Below, piece after piece: positions 18,126 to 29,056 of a stretch of DNA of 64,000 nt; positions within the stretch are counted from its first letter, which is position 1; each line of letters begins with the position of its first letter. Below the pieces are notes generated by a model. That model was given only the letters and a program-made list of their open reading frames with translations. It did not search any database and was not told the DNA's origin. Location of the stretch: positions 1 through 64,000 of the forward strand of contig NZ_JACFYZ010000004.1 in assembly GCF_015712065.1 (NCBI RefSeq). The letters run 5' to 3'. The position numbers and the translations under genes were made by a program. The stretch comes from Ectopseudomonas chengduensis. GTDB lineage: Bacteria > Pseudomonadota > Gammaproteobacteria > Pseudomonadales > Pseudomonadaceae.

Positions 18126-19340
18126 ATGAAATTGCCCATTTACCTCGATTATTCCGCCACCACGCCGGTAGACCCGCGTGTTGCGCAGAAGATGAGTGAA
18201 TGCCTGCTGGTCGACGGTAACTTTGGCAACCCGGCTTCGCGCTCCCATGTGTTCGGCTGGAAGGCCGAAGAAGCCGTGGAAAATTCACGTCGCCAGGTCG
18301 CCGAGCTGGTCAATGCCGACCCGCGCGAGATCGTCTGGACCAGCGGTGCTACCGAGTCCGACAACCTGGCGATCAAAGGCGTGGCGCACTTCTACGCCAG
18401 CAAGGGCAAGCACATCATTACCTCGAAGATCGAGCACAAGGCGGTACTGGATACCACTCGCCAGCTCGAGCGCGAAGGTTTCGAAGTGACCTATCTGGAG
18501 CCGGGCGAGGATGGCCTGATTACGCCGGCCATGGTCGAGGCCGCGCTGCGTGAAGACACCGTGTTGGTGTCGGTAATGCACGTCAATAACGAAATCGGCA
18601 CCATCAACGACATCGCTGCCATCGGCGAGCTGACTCGCTCGCGCGGCGTGCTGCTGCATGTCGATGCGGCGCAGTCCACCGGCAAGGTGGAAATCGACCT
18701 GGAGAAGATGAAGGTCGACCTGATGTCTTTCTCCGCGCACAAGACCTATGGCCCCAAGGGTGTCGGTGCTCTTTACGTTCGCCGCAAGCCGCGCGTGCGT
18801 CTGGAAGCGCAGACTCACGGTGGCGGTCACGAGCGCGGTATGCGCTCGGGTACCCTGGCCACTCACCAGTGCGTCGGCATGGGTGAAGCGTTCCGTATCG
18901 CCAAGGAAGAAATGGCTGCAGAGAATCAGCGTATCGCCGCTCTGCGTGATCGTTTCTACCGCCAGTTGGAAGATATGGAGGAGCTGTACGTGAATGGCAG
19001 TCTGACTGCTCGCGTGCCGCACAACCTCAACCTGAGTTTCAACTACGTCGAGGGTGAGTCGCTGATCATGGCGCTCAAGGATCTCGCCGTATCGTCCGGT
19101 TCGGCATGCACCTCGGCTTCCCTGGAGCCGTCCTACGTGCTGCGTGCCCTGGGCCGCAACGATGAACTGGCGCATAGCTCGATTCGCTTCACCTTCGGTC
19201 GTTTCACCACCGAAGAAGAGGTCGACTACGCCGCTGCCAAGGTCCGTGAGGCCGTGGACAAGCTGCGCGAACTGTCGCCCCTGTGGGATATGTTCAAAGA
19301 AGGTGTCGACATTTCCTCCGTGGAATGGGCAGCACACTGA
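18126..19340 (+). CDS. iscS: cysteine desulfurase IscS
   Basis: A PLP enzyme that removes sulfur from L-cysteine and passes it as persulfide to IscU, TusA and ThiI. The 404-aa protein has [13 protein letters not shown] at the N-terminus, [13 protein letters not shown], the PLP lysine in [20 protein letters not shown], and the mobile-loop catalytic Cys in [17 protein letters not shown]. The start is ATG 18126, after GGAGA. It lies between iscR and iscU as in other gammaproteobacteria. Confidence 0.98.
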   Translation: MKLPIYLDYSATTPVDPRVAQKMSECLLVDGNFGNPASRSHVFGWKAEEAVENSRRQVAELVNADPREIVWTSGATESDNLAIKGVAHFYASKGKHIITSKIEHKAVLDTTRQLEREGFEVTYLEPGEDGLITPAMVEAALREDTVLVSVMHVNNEIGTINDIAAIGELTRSRGVLLHVDAAQSTGKVEIDLEKMKVDLMSFSAHKTYGPKGVGALYVRRKPRVRLEAQTHGGGHERGMRSGTLATHQCVGMGEAFRIAKEEMAAENQRIAALRDRFYRQLEDMEELYVNGSLTARVPHNLNLSFNYVEGESLIMALKDLAVSSGSACTSASLEPSYVLRALGRNDELAHSSIRFTFGRFTTEEEVDYAAAKVREAVDKLRELSPLWDMFKEGVDISSVEWAAH

Positions 19341-19413
19341 TAGCTGCCGAGGCGGATCGCTCGATGGGCGATTCCGCCTGAAGAGCGGCACCTGATGAGA
19401 GAGGAAGTACAAC

Positions 19414-19800
19414 ATGGCTTACAGTGACAAGGTCATCGACCACTACGAAAATCCGCGTAACGTCGGCAAGCTGAACGCCGAAGATCCGGATGTCGGCACC
19501 GGCATGGTTGGCGCGCCCGCCTGCGGTGACGTCATGCGCCTGCAGATCAAGGTCAACGAGAGCGGCGTTATCGAAGACGCCAAGTTCAAGACCTACGGTT
19601 GCGGTTCCGCTATCGCCTCCAGCTCCCTCGCCACCGAGTGGATGAAGGGCAAGACCCTGGATGAGGCCGAGAGCATCAAGAACACCCAACTCGCCGAAGA
19701 ACTGGCGCTGCCGCCAGTTAAGATTCACTGCTCCGTGCTCGCCGAAGATGCCATCAAGGCTGCTGTGCGCGACTACAAGCAGAAGAAAGGCTTGCTCTGA
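19414..19800 (+). CDS. iscU: Fe-S cluster scaffold IscU
   Basis: A 128-aa scaffold on which [2Fe-2S] clusters form. Cluster ligands Cys37, Asp39, Cys63 and Cys106 are present, as is LPPVK (99-103), the motif bound by HscA. GAGGAAG precedes the ATG. The 73-bp gap after iscS contains no obvious hairpin with a T-tract. The product works with IscS upstream and HscBA downstream. Confidence 0.98.
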   Translation: MAYSDKVIDHYENPRNVGKLNAEDPDVGTGMVGAPACGDVMRLQIKVNESGVIEDAKFKTYGCGSAIASSSLATEWMKGKTLDEAESIKNTQLAEELALPPVKIHCSVLAEDAIKAAVRDYKQKKGLL

Positions 19801-19813
19801 TACGAGGTTTGTA

Positions 19814-20137
19814 ATGGCCATCACCATGTCTGAAGCAGCTGCCCGCCACGTGCAACGCTCTCTTGAAGGGCGCGGCAAGGGCGAGGGTATTCGCCTCGGT
19901 GTGCGCACTACCGGTTGCTCCGGCCTGGCCTACGTGCTCGAGTTCGTCGATGAGCTGGCGGCTGAGGATCAGGTATTCGAGAGCCATGGCGTCAAGGTGA
20001 TCATCGATCCCAAGAGCCTGGTCTATCTCGATGGCACCGAATTGGACTTCGTCAAGGAAGGCCTCAACGAGGGCTTCAAGTTCATCAACCCCAACGTGCG
20101 CGGCGAATGCGGTTGCGGCGAAAGCTTCAACGTTTGA
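19814..20137 (+). CDS. iscA: iron-sulfur cluster assembly protein IscA
   Basis: An A-type carrier of 107 aa. The three conserved cysteines are Cys35 (TTGCSGLAY), Cys99 and Cys101 (GECGCGESF). It delivers Fe-S clusters, particularly [4Fe-4S], to apoproteins. I start at ATG 19814; the frame is open further upstream but overlaps iscU. Confidence 0.97.
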   Translation: MAITMSEAAARHVQRSLEGRGKGEGIRLGVRTTGCSGLAYVLEFVDELAAEDQVFESHGVKVIIDPKSLVYLDGTELDFVKEGLNEGFKFINPNVRGECGCGESFNV

Positions 20138-20146
20138 GGCATTTTT

Positions 20147-20668
20147 GTGGGTAATCCGTGTCACTTCGCCTTGTTCGACCTGCAGCCGAGCTTTCGTCTC
20201 GATCTGGAGCAGTTGGCTGCTCGCTATCGCGAGCTGGCGCGTCAGGTTCATCCGGATCGTTTTGCCGATGCCGGTGAGCGTGAGCAGCGCCTGGCACTCG
20301 AGCGCTCGGCCTGCCTCAACGAGGCGTATCAGGTTCTGAAAACGCCGTCTCAGCGTGCGCGCTACCTGCTAGCAATGCGTGGCCCCGAGCTGCCGCTGGA
20401 AGTGACGGTGCAGGATCCTGACTTCCTTCTGCAGCAAATGCAGCTGCGCGAAGAGTTGGAGGAGCTGCAGGATGACGCTGACCTTGCTGGTGTCGCGACC
20501 TTCAAGCGTCGCCTGAAGGCGGCGCAGGAGCAGCTCAACGAGCGCTTCGCTGCTTGCTGGGATGACGAAGCTCGCCGTGAAGAGGCCGAGCGCCTGATGC
20601 GCCGCATGCAGTTCCTCGACAAGCTCTCCCATGAAGTGCGCCAGTTAGAAGAGCGCCTCGACGATTAA
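20147..20668 (+). CDS. hscB: J-domain co-chaperone HscB
   Basis: A 173-aa DnaJ-type co-chaperone that delivers IscU to HscA and stimulates its ATPase. The J domain (about residues 2-75) has the HPDRF motif and the C-terminal domain is a helical IscU-binding bundle rich in Leu/Glu. The start is GTG 20147, 9 bp after iscA. Confidence 0.96.
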   Translation: MGNPCHFALFDLQPSFRLDLEQLAARYRELARQVHPDRFADAGEREQRLALERSACLNEAYQVLKTPSQRARYLLAMRGPELPLEVTVQDPDFLLQQMQLREELEELQDDADLAGVATFKRRLKAAQEQLNERFAACWDDEARREEAERLMRRMQFLDKLSHEVRQLEERLDD

Positions 20669-20713
20669 CCTGTAGGTTGCCTCGGCAGCCTGCCTGATGA
20701 CTTCAAGAAGACC

Positions 20714-22579
20714 ATGGCCTTATTGCAGATCGCCGAGCCCGGGCAGAGCCCGCAACCGCACCAGCGTCGTCTGGCAGTGGGTATTGACCTGGGTACCACC
20801 AACTCGCTGGTTGCCGCTGTGCGCAGCGGCCTGGCTGAGCCCCTGGCTGACGATGATGGCAAGGTCATCCTGCCGTCTGCCGTGCGTTACCACGCTGGAA
20901 GCATCGAGGTCGGCGAGTCGGCCAAGCTGGCGGCCGCCAGCGATCCGCTCAATACCGTACTGTCGGTCAAGCGCCTGATGGGGCGCGGTATCGCTGACGT
21001 GCATCAGCTCGGCGAGCAGATGCCTTACCGCTTCGCGGCAGGCGAGTCGCACATGCCCTTCATCGAAACGGTGCAGGGGGCGAAGAGCCCGGTCGAAGTC
21101 TCGGCGGAAATTCTCAAGACCCTGCGCTTGCGCGCTGAACAGACCTTGGGCGGTGAGTTGGTCGGCGCGGTGATTACCGTTCCGGCTTATTTCGATGACG
21201 CTCAGCGTCAGGCCACCAAGGATGCTGCGCGCCTGGCCGGTCTTACGGTTCTGCGTCTGCTCAACGAGCCTACTGCTGCTGCAGTCGCCTATGGCCTGGA
21301 TCAGAAAGCAGAGGGCGTAGTCGCCATTTATGACCTGGGTGGCGGCACTTTCGATATTTCCATCCTGCGCCTGACCGGTGGTGTGTTCGAGGTGCTGGCT
21401 ACCGGCGGCGACAGCGCGTTGGGCGGTGATGACTTCGATCATGCCGTGGCTGACTGGATCATCCAGCAGGCTGGTATTTCCAATGATCTCGACCCAGCGA
21501 CCCAGCGCAGCCTGCTGCAGACTGCCTGTGTGGCCAAAGAAGGGCTGACGGATGCCGATAGTGTCGAGCTGAGCCATGGTGAGTGGCGGGGTTCGTTGTC
21601 GCGCACGCAGTTCGAGGCGCTGATCGAGCCGATGGTGGCGCGCAGTCTCAAGGCCTGTCGTCGCGCCGTGCGTGATTCCGGTGTCGAGCTGGAAGAGGTT
21701 GGTGCGGTGGTCATGGTCGGTGGCTCCACCCGCGTGCCGCGTGTGCGTGAGGTCGTCGGCGAGCTGTTCGGTCGTGCGCCGCTGACCAATATCGATCCGG
21801 ATCAGGTGGTGGCCATTGGTGCTGCGATCCAGGCCGATGCTCTGGCCGGCAATCAGCGTGACGATGGCGAGGAGTTGCTCCTGCTGGACGTGATACCCCT
21901 GTCGCTCGGCCTGGAAACCATGGGCGGGCTGATGGAGAAGGTGATTCCGCGCAATACCACCATCCCGGTGGCGCGTGCGCAGGAGTTCACCACCTACAAG
22001 GATGGCCAGACGGCCATGATGATTCACGTGCTGCAGGGCGAGCGTGAGCTGATCGCCGATTGCCGCTCCCTGGCGCGTTTCGAGTTGCGCGGCATTCCGC
22101 CGATGGTGGCGGGGGCTGCGAAGATCCGCGTGACCTTCCAGGTCGATGCCGACGGTTTGCTCAGCGTCGCGGCGCGCGAGCTGAGCTCCGGCATCGAGTC
22201 GAGCATTCAGGTCAAGCCGTCTTACGGTCTGACCGATGGCGAAATTGCACGCATGCTGCAGGACTCCTTCCAGAACGCTGGAGGTGACAAGGCTGCCCGC
22301 GCGCTGCGTGAGCAGCAGGTCGATGCTCAGCGTCTGATCGAGGCGGTCGAAGCGGCGCTGCAGGCCGATGGCGAGCGCTTGCTGGATGCCGAGGAACGTG
22401 AGGTCATCGAGCTGCAGGTGCAGGAGTTGCGCGACCTGCTTGCGAGCAATGATGGTCTGGCCATCGAGCGGCAGACCAAGCGGCTGTCGCAGGTCACTGA
22501 CGCTTTCGCGGCTCGCCGCCTGGATTCGACGGTAAAAGCTGCGCTGGCCGGGCGCAATCTGAATGAGATCGAGGAATAA
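20714..22579 (+). CDS. hscA: Hsp70-type chaperone HscA
   Basis: A specialised DnaK paralog of 621 aa that uses ATP to promote cluster transfer from IscU. The actin-like ATPase domain has [63 protein letters not shown] and [12 protein letters not shown]. The substrate domain starts around [20 protein letters not shown] and includes the helical lid. It is directly followed by fdx, 3 bp after its stop. Confidence 0.98.
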   Translation: MALLQIAEPGQSPQPHQRRLAVGIDLGTTNSLVAAVRSGLAEPLADDDGKVILPSAVRYHAGSIEVGESAKLAAASDPLNTVLSVKRLMGRGIADVHQLGEQMPYRFAAGESHMPFIETVQGAKSPVEVSAEILKTLRLRAEQTLGGELVGAVITVPAYFDDAQRQATKDAARLAGLTVLRLLNEPTAAAVAYGLDQKAEGVVAIYDLGGGTFDISILRLTGGVFEVLATGGDSALGGDDFDHAVADWIIQQAGISNDLDPATQRSLLQTACVAKEGLTDADSVELSHGEWRGSLSRTQFEALIEPMVARSLKACRRAVRDSGVELEEVGAVVMVGGSTRVPRVREVVGELFGRAPLTNIDPDQVVAIGAAIQADALAGNQRDDGEELLLLDVIPLSLGLETMGGLMEKVIPRNTTIPVARAQEFTTYKDGQTAMMIHVLQGERELIADCRSLARFELRGIPPMVAGAAKIRVTFQVDADGLLSVAARELSSGIESSIQVKPSYGLTDGEIARMLQDSFQNAGGDKAARALREQQVDAQRLIEAVEAALQADGERLLDAEEREVIELQVQELRDLLASNDGLAIERQTKRLSQVTDAFAARRLDSTVKAALAGRNLNEIEE

Positions 22580-22582
22580 TTG

Positions 22583-22924
22583 ATGCCGCAGGTAATTTTT
22601 CTGCCTCACGAGCGATTCTGCCCGGATGGCCTGGTGGTCGAGGCCGAGCCTGGCATTTCCATTCTTGAGCTGGCGCACGAGCACCATATCGAGATGGAAA
22701 GCGCCTGCGGCGGCGTGTGTGCCTGCACCACCTGTCACTGCATTGTGCGCGAAGGTTTCGACTCGCTGAACGAGGCCGACGAGCTGGAAGAGGACTATCT
22801 GGACAAGGCCTGGGGGCTCGAGGCTCAGTCGCGCCTGGCCTGTCAGGCTATCGTCGGCGAGGAAGATCTCACCGTCGAGATTCCCAAGTATTCGCTGAAT
22901 CACGCGGCTGAAGCGCCGCATTAA
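22583..22924 (+). CDS. fdx: ISC system 2Fe-2S ferredoxin
   Basis: A 113-aa adrenodoxin-type [2Fe-2S] ferredoxin that supplies electrons during cluster assembly. The ligands are Cys42, Cys48 and Cys51 (ACGGVCACTTC) and Cys87 (RLACQAIV). I use ATG 22583; a TTG codon three bases earlier is also in frame. It is tightly linked to hscA and followed by iscX. Confidence 0.97.
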   Translation: MPQVIFLPHERFCPDGLVVEAEPGISILELAHEHHIEMESACGGVCACTTCHCIVREGFDSLNEADELEEDYLDKAWGLEAQSRLACQAIVGEEDLTVEIPKYSLNHAAEAPH

Positions 22925-22940
22925 TCCAGGAAGCATCATC

Positions 22941-23141
22941 ATGAGTCTGAAATGGGTCGATGTACTGGACATCGCCATCGAGTTGAGCGAGCAGAAGCCG
23001 GATGTCGATCCGCGCTACGTTAACTTCGTCGATCTGCACCGCTGGGTCGTGGAGTTGCCGGAGTTCTCCGATGACCCGCAGCGTGGGGGGGAGAAGGTGC
23101 TGGAGGCGATACAGGCGGCCTGGATCGAAGAGCTCGACTGA
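22941..23141 (+). CDS. iscX: Fe-S assembly protein IscX
   Basis: A 66-aa acidic protein with the family signature KWVDVLDIAIELSEQ and DPRYVNFVDLHRWVVELPEF. IscX binds IscS and iron and modulates desulfurase activity. It is the last gene of the isc operon; a hairpin 40 bp downstream, at 23181-23208, may end the transcript. Confidence 0.96.
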   Translation: MSLKWVDVLDIAIELSEQKPDVDPRYVNFVDLHRWVVELPEFSDDPQRGGEKVLEAIQAAWIEELD

Positions 23142-23180
23142 AACAGGCGCTTACGGCGCCCGCCCTACGCTTTTAACCGG

Positions 23181-23208
23181 AACCCGCGTATAATTCGCGG
23201 GTTTAATT
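23181..23208 (+). promoter_or_regulatory. hairpin at the isc/ndk boundary that contains a TATAAT box
   Basis: AACCCGCG (23181-23188) and CGCGGGTT (23196-23203) form a perfect 8-bp stem whose loop is TATAATT. It is followed by TAATTTTT. As RNA it would be a terminator for the isc operon; as DNA the loop is a consensus -10 box (23189-23194) for ndk. The -35 region (TACGCT, 23166-23171) is weak. Confidence 0.6.
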
Positions 23209-23242
23209 TTTCGCTTTAACCCTAAAGTTTCTGGAGCTTCAC

Positions 23243-23674
23243 ATGGCTGTTCAACGTACTTTCTCCATCATCAAGCCTGACGCCGTTGCCAAGAACGTCA
23301 TCGGTGAGATCACCACCCGTTTCGAAAAAGCCGGCCTGCGCGTTGTTGCTTCGAAGATGGTGCAACTGTCCGAGCGCGAAGCAGCCGGTTTCTACGCTGA
23401 GCACAGCGAGCGTGGCTTCTTCAAGGACCTGGTTGCCTTCATGACCTCCGGTCCGGTCATCGTTCAGGTTCTGGAAGGCGAAAACGCCGTTGCCAAAAAC
23501 CGTGAGCTGATGGGCGCCACCAACCCGAAAGAAGCGGCTGCCGGCACCATCCGTGCTGACTTCGCCGTTTCCATCGACGAAAATGCTGTTCACGGTTCGG
23601 ATTCCGAAGCCTCTGCTGCTCGCGAGATCGCTTACTTCTTCTCCGCTACCGAGCTGTGCGCGCGCATTCGCTGA
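23243..23674 (+). CDS. ndk: nucleoside diphosphate kinase
   Basis: The 143-aa enzyme transfers the gamma phosphate between NTPs and NDPs through a phosphohistidine. The active His117 lies in NAVHGSDS. Also present are the N-terminal [18 protein letters not shown] and the [14 protein letters not shown] segment. It probably has its own promoter at the 23.2-kb hairpin. Its position between iscX and rlmN is the standard Pseudomonas order. Confidence 0.98.
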   Translation: MAVQRTFSIIKPDAVAKNVIGEITTRFEKAGLRVVASKMVQLSEREAAGFYAEHSERGFFKDLVAFMTSGPVIVQVLEGENAVAKNRELMGATNPKEAAAGTIRADFAVSIDENAVHGSDSEASAAREIAYFFSATELCARIR

Positions 23675-23700
23675 TTGGCGAATGATGCGAGGGTGAAGCC

Positions 23701-24849
23701 ATGACCAATACCACCGGCAAGATCAACCTGCTGGGCCTGACCCAGCCGGAAATGGAACAGTTCTTCGAGTCCATCGGCGAGAAGCGCTTCCGTGCCGGCC
23801 AGGTAATGAAGTGGATTCATCATTTTGGCGTCGATGATTTCGCCGCCATGACCAATGTCGGCAAGGCCTTGCGCGAGAAGCTCGAGGCCTCTGCCGAGAT
23901 TCGCGGCCCGGAAGTGGTCAGCGAAAACATTTCCGCCGATGGCACGCGCAAGTGGGTGGTGCGTGTGGCGTCGGGTAGCTGCGTGGAAACCGTGTACATC
24001 CCGCAGAACGGCCGTGGCACGCTGTGTGTGTCGTCGCAGGCTGGTTGCGCCCTGGATTGCAGCTTCTGCTCCACCGGCAAGCAAGGCTTCAACAGCGACC
24101 TGACCAGCGCCGAGATCATCGGCCAGGTGTGGATCGCCAACAAATCCTTCGGCACCGTTCCCGCGAAGGTTGATCGCGCCATCACCAACGTGGTGATGAT
24201 GGGCATGGGCGAGCCGCTGCTGAACTTCGATAACGTCGTCTCTGCCATGCAGATCATGATGGACGACCTTGGCTACGGCATTTCCAAGCGCAAGGTGACC
24301 CTGTCCACCTCCGGCGTGGTGCCGATGATCGACAAGCTGGCCGAGGTCATCGACGTGTCCCTGGCGCTGTCGTTGCACGCACCCAACGACGAGCTGCGCA
24401 ATCAACTGGTGCCTATCAACAAGAAGTACCCGCTGGAAATGCTTTTGGCTGCCTGCAAGCGCTATATCTCCAAGCTTGGCGAGAAGCGTGTGCTGACCAT
24501 CGAGTACACCCTGCTCAAAGGTGTCAATGATCAGCCCGAGCACGCTGAGCAGATGGTCGCACTTCTGGCCGATGTACCTTGCAAGATCAACCTGATTCCG
24601 TTTAATCCCTTCCCCTTCTCGGGGTACGAGCGGCCGAGCAATAACGCCATTCGCCGCTTCCAGGACCTGTTGCACAAGGCTGGCCATAACGTCACGGTAC
24701 GTACTACCCGCGGTGACGATATCGATGCGGCTTGCGGCCAGCTGGTTGGCCAGGTCATGGACCGTACTCGGCGCAGCGAGCGTTACATCGCCGTGCGCCA
24801 GTTGGGCAACGAGGCGCAAGAGCCTCATGCTGCCACCAATCGAAATTGA
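23701..24849 (+). CDS. rlmN: dual-specificity 23S rRNA/tRNA methyltransferase RlmN
   Basis: A radical SAM enzyme of 382 aa that methylates C2 of A2503 in 23S rRNA and A37 of some tRNAs. The [4Fe-4S] motif is CALDCSFC (C-x3-C-x2-C). [14 protein letters not shown] is the GxGE-type SAM motif, and the C-terminal part includes the catalytic Cys region [10 protein letters not shown]. As an Fe-S enzyme it depends on the isc genes encoded just upstream. Confidence 0.98.
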   Translation: MTNTTGKINLLGLTQPEMEQFFESIGEKRFRAGQVMKWIHHFGVDDFAAMTNVGKALREKLEASAEIRGPEVVSENISADGTRKWVVRVASGSCVETVYIPQNGRGTLCVSSQAGCALDCSFCSTGKQGFNSDLTSAEIIGQVWIANKSFGTVPAKVDRAITNVVMMGMGEPLLNFDNVVSAMQIMMDDLGYGISKRKVTLSTSGVVPMIDKLAEVIDVSLALSLHAPNDELRNQLVPINKKYPLEMLLAACKRYISKLGEKRVLTIEYTLLKGVNDQPEHAEQMVALLADVPCKINLIPFNPFPFSGYERPSNNAIRRFQDLLHKAGHNVTVRTTRGDDIDAACGQLVGQVMDRTRRSERYIAVRQLGNEAQEPHAATNRN

Positions 24850-24862
24850 AGAGAGGATGCCT

Positions 24863-25624
24863 ATGACCCTGCGCCCAGCGCTGTTGTTGCTCGTTGTCAG
24901 TCTGCTTGCTGGTTGTGTGACCACAGGCGATGTCGACCCCATGCGTACGGCGGAAGGGCGTGATAAGGCGCGTGACTCCTTCATACAACTCGGTATTGCC
25001 TATATTCAGCAAGGTGATACCCAGCGTGCCAAAATACCGCTGAAGAGCGCCCTCGACCTTGATTCGTCGAATGCAGACGCGCATGCCGCGCTAGCTATGG
25101 CTTTCCAGCTGGAAATGGAGCCAAAGCTGGCCGATGAGCATTTTCGCAAAGCGCTGTCCCAGCGTCCGAAGGACGCCCGTCTGCTAAACAACTATGGTGG
25201 TTTCCTGTTCGAGCAGAAGCGTTATCAGGAGGCCATGAGCACCTATCTCAAAGCTGCAGAGGACAACCTCTATCCAGAGCGTTCCCGGGTTTTCGAGAAT
25301 CTGGGCATGACCGCTCTGCAGCTCGGTCAGCGTGAGCAAGCTAAAGAGTACTTCCAGCGCGCCTTGCGCCTGAGTAGTCGTCAGCCACGCGCATTGCTGG
25401 AAATGGCCGTACTGTCCTATGAGGACAAGGAGTACGTGCCAGCGCGGCGTTACTACGACAGCTACAGCGAAATGGCACCACAGAATGCGCGCAGCCTGCT
25501 GCTCGGCGCACGTTTGGCCGACGTATTCGAGGATCGTGACAAGGCCGCCAGTCTGGGCCTGCAGTTGCGTCGTCTGTATCCGGCCTCTCAGGAATATCAG
25601 CAATTTGTTTCGGGGCAACAATGA
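24863..25624 (+). CDS. pilF: type IV pilus biogenesis lipoprotein PilF/PilW
   Basis: An outer membrane pilotin that carries the PilQ secretin. The signal peptide ends in the lipobox LLAGC (Cys18), followed by six TPR-type repeats (for example FIQLGIAYIQQGDTQRAKIP, LLNNYGGFLFEQKRYQEAM, FENLGMTALQLGQREQAKEY). The length of 253 aa is normal. I start at ATG 24863, six bases after GAGAGG; the longer open frame overlaps rlmN. rodZ overlaps the stop by 4 bp. Confidence 0.95.
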   Translation: MTLRPALLLLVVSLLAGCVTTGDVDPMRTAEGRDKARDSFIQLGIAYIQQGDTQRAKIPLKSALDLDSSNADAHAALAMAFQLEMEPKLADEHFRKALSQRPKDARLLNNYGGFLFEQKRYQEAMSTYLKAAEDNLYPERSRVFENLGMTALQLGQREQAKEYFQRALRLSSRQPRALLEMAVLSYEDKEYVPARRYYDSYSEMAPQNARSLLLGARLADVFEDRDKAASLGLQLRRLYPASQEYQQFVSGQQ

Positions 25625-26601
25625 ACGCGGCACATAGCGAAGTGACTCAGCCGATGCCGACCAATCCGGGTGAAAGTCTGCGTCAGGCCCGGGAGATCAA
25701 AGGGTGGAGCGTCGCCGAAGTGGCGACTCAGCTCAACCTGACTCCTCAACGTCTTGCCCAGATCGAAGCCGGTGCTTTCGACAAGCTGCCGGGTACCACC
25801 TTCGCCCGTGGTTACATTCGCGCCTATGCCAAGCTTCTCGAAATGGACCAGAACCGTCTGGTGATGGAGTTCGATCAGTTCACGGGGACAGATGCCTCTG
25901 GTAGCAGTGTGCATGCCTTGGGGCGTATCGAAGAGCCTGTGCGCTATTCGCAGAGCATCCTGCGTCTGGTCAGCTTCCTGTTGCTGCTGGCATTGATCGG
26001 CGCAGGTTTTCTCTGGTGGCAGGATCAGGGCCGTCCAGTGGCCAGCTTGGCTGATCTGGGGCTCGAGCATGTGGAGGTGGAGGGCGCCGACGGTACCACT
26101 CAGGTGCACTCGCTTGCCGAGCCGGAAGACCAGGCGGTGATCGCCGCTCAGGGCAACGAGCAGAGCAGCCCGCTGCTGCTGCCGGTCGAGCCAGGGGAAG
26201 CACCAGAAGCTGCCAGCACCGCAGAACAGCCTGCTGCCGAAGCCGGCACGGCTGAAAGCGCGCAAGAGGCTCCTGCTGCTCCTGTATCGAATGCGCCGGC
26301 TGCTCCTGCTCCTGCTGCACCTGCAGCCGAGCCTGCAACGCCTGTAGTTGCCTCTGCTGGGCAGGGTGTGCTCAACGTGCAGTTCACCGCCGATTGCTGG
26401 ACTCAGGTTACCGATGCCGATGGCAAGGTTCTGCTAAGCGCACTCAAACGCAGCGGTGACCGTATCGAACTTGCTGGCAAGGCACCGCTGGAACTGCGTC
26501 TGGGTTTTGCCCGTGGTGCCCAGGTGGCCTACAACGGCGAAAGTGTTGACGTTGCGCCGCACATGACTGGCGAAACCGCGCGCCTGAAATTGGGGTTGTA
26601 A
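25621..26601 (+). CDS. rodZ: cytoskeletal/morphology protein RodZ
   Basis: A bitopic membrane protein linking MreB to the elongasome. An N-terminal XRE-type helix-turn-helix (about residues 18-85: GESLRQAREIKGWSVAEVAT, TFARGYIRAYAKLL) precedes one TM helix (LRLVSFLLLLALIGAGFLWW), an Ala/Pro/Glu-rich linker, and the C-terminal periplasmic domain (GVLNVQFTADCWTQVTDADG). The start overlaps the pilF stop. It lies 3 bp before ispG. Confidence 0.95.
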   Translation: MNAAHSEVTQPMPTNPGESLRQAREIKGWSVAEVATQLNLTPQRLAQIEAGAFDKLPGTTFARGYIRAYAKLLEMDQNRLVMEFDQFTGTDASGSSVHALGRIEEPVRYSQSILRLVSFLLLLALIGAGFLWWQDQGRPVASLADLGLEHVEVEGADGTTQVHSLAEPEDQAVIAAQGNEQSSPLLLPVEPGEAPEAASTAEQPAAEAGTAESAQEAPAAPVSNAPAAPAPAAPAAEPATPVVASAGQGVLNVQFTADCWTQVTDADGKVLLSALKRSGDRIELAGKAPLELRLGFARGAQVAYNGESVDVAPHMTGETARLKLGL

Positions 26602-26604
26602 AGC

Positions 26605-27717
26605 ATGCATTGCGAATCGCCGATCAAGCGCCGACTGTCGCGCAAGATCTGGGTTGGCTCGGTACCGGTGGGCGGCGATGCGCCGATCGCGGTACAGAGC
26701 ATGACCAACACCGACACCAACGATGTGGCTGCTACCGTGGCGCAGATCCAGCGCCTGGAAAATGCCGGCGCCGATATCGTGCGCGTTTCCGTGCCGGACA
26801 TGGACGCCGCCGAGGCCTTTGGCCGCATCAAGCAGCAGGTGCGCGTACCACTGGTGGCTGACATCCATTTCGACTACCAGATCGCTCTGCGTGTGGCCGA
26901 GCTGGGTGTCGACTGCCTGCGCATCAACCCCGGCAACATCGGTCGTGAAGATCGCGTCAGGGCGGTGGTCGAGGCTGCTCGTGACAAGGGCATCCCGATC
27001 CGTATCGGCGTCAACGCCGGTTCCCTGGAAAAGGATCTGCAGAAGAAGTACGGCGAGCCCACTCCTGCTGCGCTGGTGGAATCCGCGCTGCGCCATGTCG
27101 AGCACCTGGATCGCCTTAACTTCCCCGATTTCAAGGTCAGCGTGAAGGCCTCCGACGTCTTCATGGCTGTAGAGGCCTACCGTCTGCTGGCCAAGCAGAT
27201 CGAGCAACCGCTGCACCTGGGCATTACTGAAGCCGGTGGCCTGCGCTCCGGTACTGTGAAGTCGGCAGTCGGCCTGGGCATGCTGCTGGCCGACGGGATT
27301 GGCGATACCATCCGTATCTCTCTGGCCGCCGATCCGGTGGAGGAGATCAAGGTCGGTTTCGATATCCTCAAGTCCCTGCGCCTGCGTTCGCGTGGCATCA
27401 ACTTCATCGCCTGCCCGAGCTGCTCGCGGCAGAACTTCGATGTGGTCAAGACCATGAACGAGCTGGAGAGCCGCGTCGAGGACCTGCTGGTGCCGCTGGA
27501 CGTGGCCGTGATCGGCTGCGTGGTCAACGGCCCTGGCGAAGCCAAGGAGGCGCATATCGGTCTCACTGGCGGCAGCCCGAACAACCTGGTCTATATCGAT
27601 GGCAAACCGGCCTCGAAGCTGACCAACGAAAACCTGGTGGACGAGCTGGAAAAGCTCATTCGCGACAAGGCAGCCGAAAAGGTCGCCGCTGATGCCGCTG
27701 TGATCGTGCGCGGCTGA
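26605..27717 (+). CDS. ispG: 4-hydroxy-3-methylbut-2-en-1-yl diphosphate synthase IspG
   Basis: A MEP-pathway [4Fe-4S] enzyme that reduces MEcPP to HMBPP using flavodoxin or ferredoxin. The 370-aa protein has a TIM barrel ([35 protein letters not shown]) and C-terminal cluster ligands in [10 protein letters not shown] and [20 protein letters not shown]. It lies in the rodZ-ispG-hisS order typical of gammaproteobacteria. Confidence 0.98.
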   Translation: MHCESPIKRRLSRKIWVGSVPVGGDAPIAVQSMTNTDTNDVAATVAQIQRLENAGADIVRVSVPDMDAAEAFGRIKQQVRVPLVADIHFDYQIALRVAELGVDCLRINPGNIGREDRVRAVVEAARDKGIPIRIGVNAGSLEKDLQKKYGEPTPAALVESALRHVEHLDRLNFPDFKVSVKASDVFMAVEAYRLLAKQIEQPLHLGITEAGGLRSGTVKSAVGLGMLLADGIGDTIRISLAADPVEEIKVGFDILKSLRLRSRGINFIACPSCSRQNFDVVKTMNELESRVEDLLVPLDVAVIGCVVNGPGEAKEAHIGLTGGSPNNLVYIDGKPASKLTNENLVDELEKLIRDKAAEKVAADAAVIVRG

Positions 27718-27737
27718 TCCGTGCGTAAGGAATACAA

Positions 27738-29024
27738 TTGAGCAAGTCCCTGCAAGCCATCCGTGGCATGAACGATATTCTGCCGGAGCAGACGCCTGCC
27801 TGGCGCTACCTGGAAAGCACCCTGGTCAGCCTGCTCGATGGCTATGGCTACAAGGAAATCCGCCTGCCCATCGTCGAATATACCGAGCTGTTCGCCCGGG
27901 GCATCGGCGAGGGCACCGACGTGGTCGACAAGGAAATGTACACCTTCCTCGACCGCAACGAAGAGTCCCTGACACTACGTCCTGAAGGTACCGCCGGTTG
28001 CGTGCGTGCGGTGCTCGAGCATGGTCTGTCCGGTGGTGGCCAGGTGCAGAAGCTGTGGTACGCCGGCCCCATGTTTCGTTACGAGAAACCGCAGAAGGGC
28101 CGCTATCGTCAGTTCCATCAGGTGGGCGTGGAAGCCTTCAACCTGCCGGGGCCTGACGTCGATGCCGAACTGATCGTGCTTACCTGGCGTCTGTGGAAGA
28201 AACTCGGCCTGTCCGATGCCGTGACCCTGCAGCTCAACAGCCTGGGTTCCAGCGAGGCGCGTGCGGCTTATCGCGACGCACTGGTGGCCTACCTGCAGGA
28301 GCGCTTTGACCAGCTCGACGAGGACAGCCAGCGCCGTTTGACCACCAATCCGCTGCGCATTCTCGACAGCAAGAACGAGGCGACCCAGGCCGCGCTGGTT
28401 GGTGCGCCGACCTTGGGTGATTACCTCGACGAGGAGTCGCGCCTGCACTTCGACGGCGTCAAGGCGCGCCTGGACGCTGCCGGCATTCGTTACCAGATCA
28501 ACCACAAGTTGGTGCGCGGTCTGGATTACTACAACCGCACCGTATTCGAGTGGGTCACCGACAAGCTTGGTGCTCAAGGCACGGTGTGCGCCGGTGGCCG
28601 TTACGATGGCCTGGTGGCGCAACTGGGTGGCAAGGCCACGCCGGGTGTCGGCTTCGCCATGGGCGTCGAGCGTCTGGTGCTGCTGCTGGAAACCCTGGAG
28701 CTGTTGCCGGCCGAGCTCAATCGCGCTGCCGATGTCTACGTCTGCGCCTTTGGCGAGGCGGCGGAGCTGGCGGCGTTGACGCTGACCGAGCGTCTGCGCG
28801 ACGAGTTGCCGGGGTTGCGTCTGCTGCTCAATAGCGGTGGCGGCAGCTTCAAAAGCCAGTTCAAAAAGGCCGACAAGAGCGGCGCGCGTTATGCGCTGAT
28901 TCTGGGGGACGACGAATTGGCAGGGCGCGTGGTAGGTTGCAAGCCGCTGCGCGACGACAGTGAACAACAAAGCGTTGCCTGGGATGCTCTGGCTGAGCAT
29001 CTGGCTGCCTGCCAGCAGGCCTGA
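27738..29024 (+). CDS. hisS: histidyl-tRNA synthetase
   Basis: A class II synthetase of 428 aa. Motif 1 region: [20 protein letters not shown]; motif 2: [20 protein letters not shown]; histidine-specific motif: [16 protein letters not shown]; motif 3: [16 protein letters not shown]. The C-terminal domain binds the anticodon. The start is TTG 27738 (Met-Ser-Lys-Ser-Leu-Gln), with AAGGAAT upstream; no ATG fits the family start. Confidence 0.98.
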   Translation: MSKSLQAIRGMNDILPEQTPAWRYLESTLVSLLDGYGYKEIRLPIVEYTELFARGIGEGTDVVDKEMYTFLDRNEESLTLRPEGTAGCVRAVLEHGLSGGGQVQKLWYAGPMFRYEKPQKGRYRQFHQVGVEAFNLPGPDVDAELIVLTWRLWKKLGLSDAVTLQLNSLGSSEARAAYRDALVAYLQERFDQLDEDSQRRLTTNPLRILDSKNEATQAALVGAPTLGDYLDEESRLHFDGVKARLDAAGIRYQINHKLVRGLDYYNRTVFEWVTDKLGAQGTVCAGGRYDGLVAQLGGKATPGVGFAMGVERLVLLLETLELLPAELNRAADVYVCAFGEAAELAALTLTERLRDELPGLRLLLNSGGGSFKSQFKKADKSGARYALILGDDELAGRVVGCKPLRDDSEQQSVAWDALAEHLAACQQA

Positions 29025-29056
29025 GCAGGCTCTCGATTAGGAGTACGGGGTTAGAC

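Noticed and set aside
20720-22978. 752-aa open frame antisense to hscA
   Set aside because: It mirrors hscA and fdx codons, is rich in Gln, His and Arg as expected of a GC-rich shadow, and has no recognisable domain.
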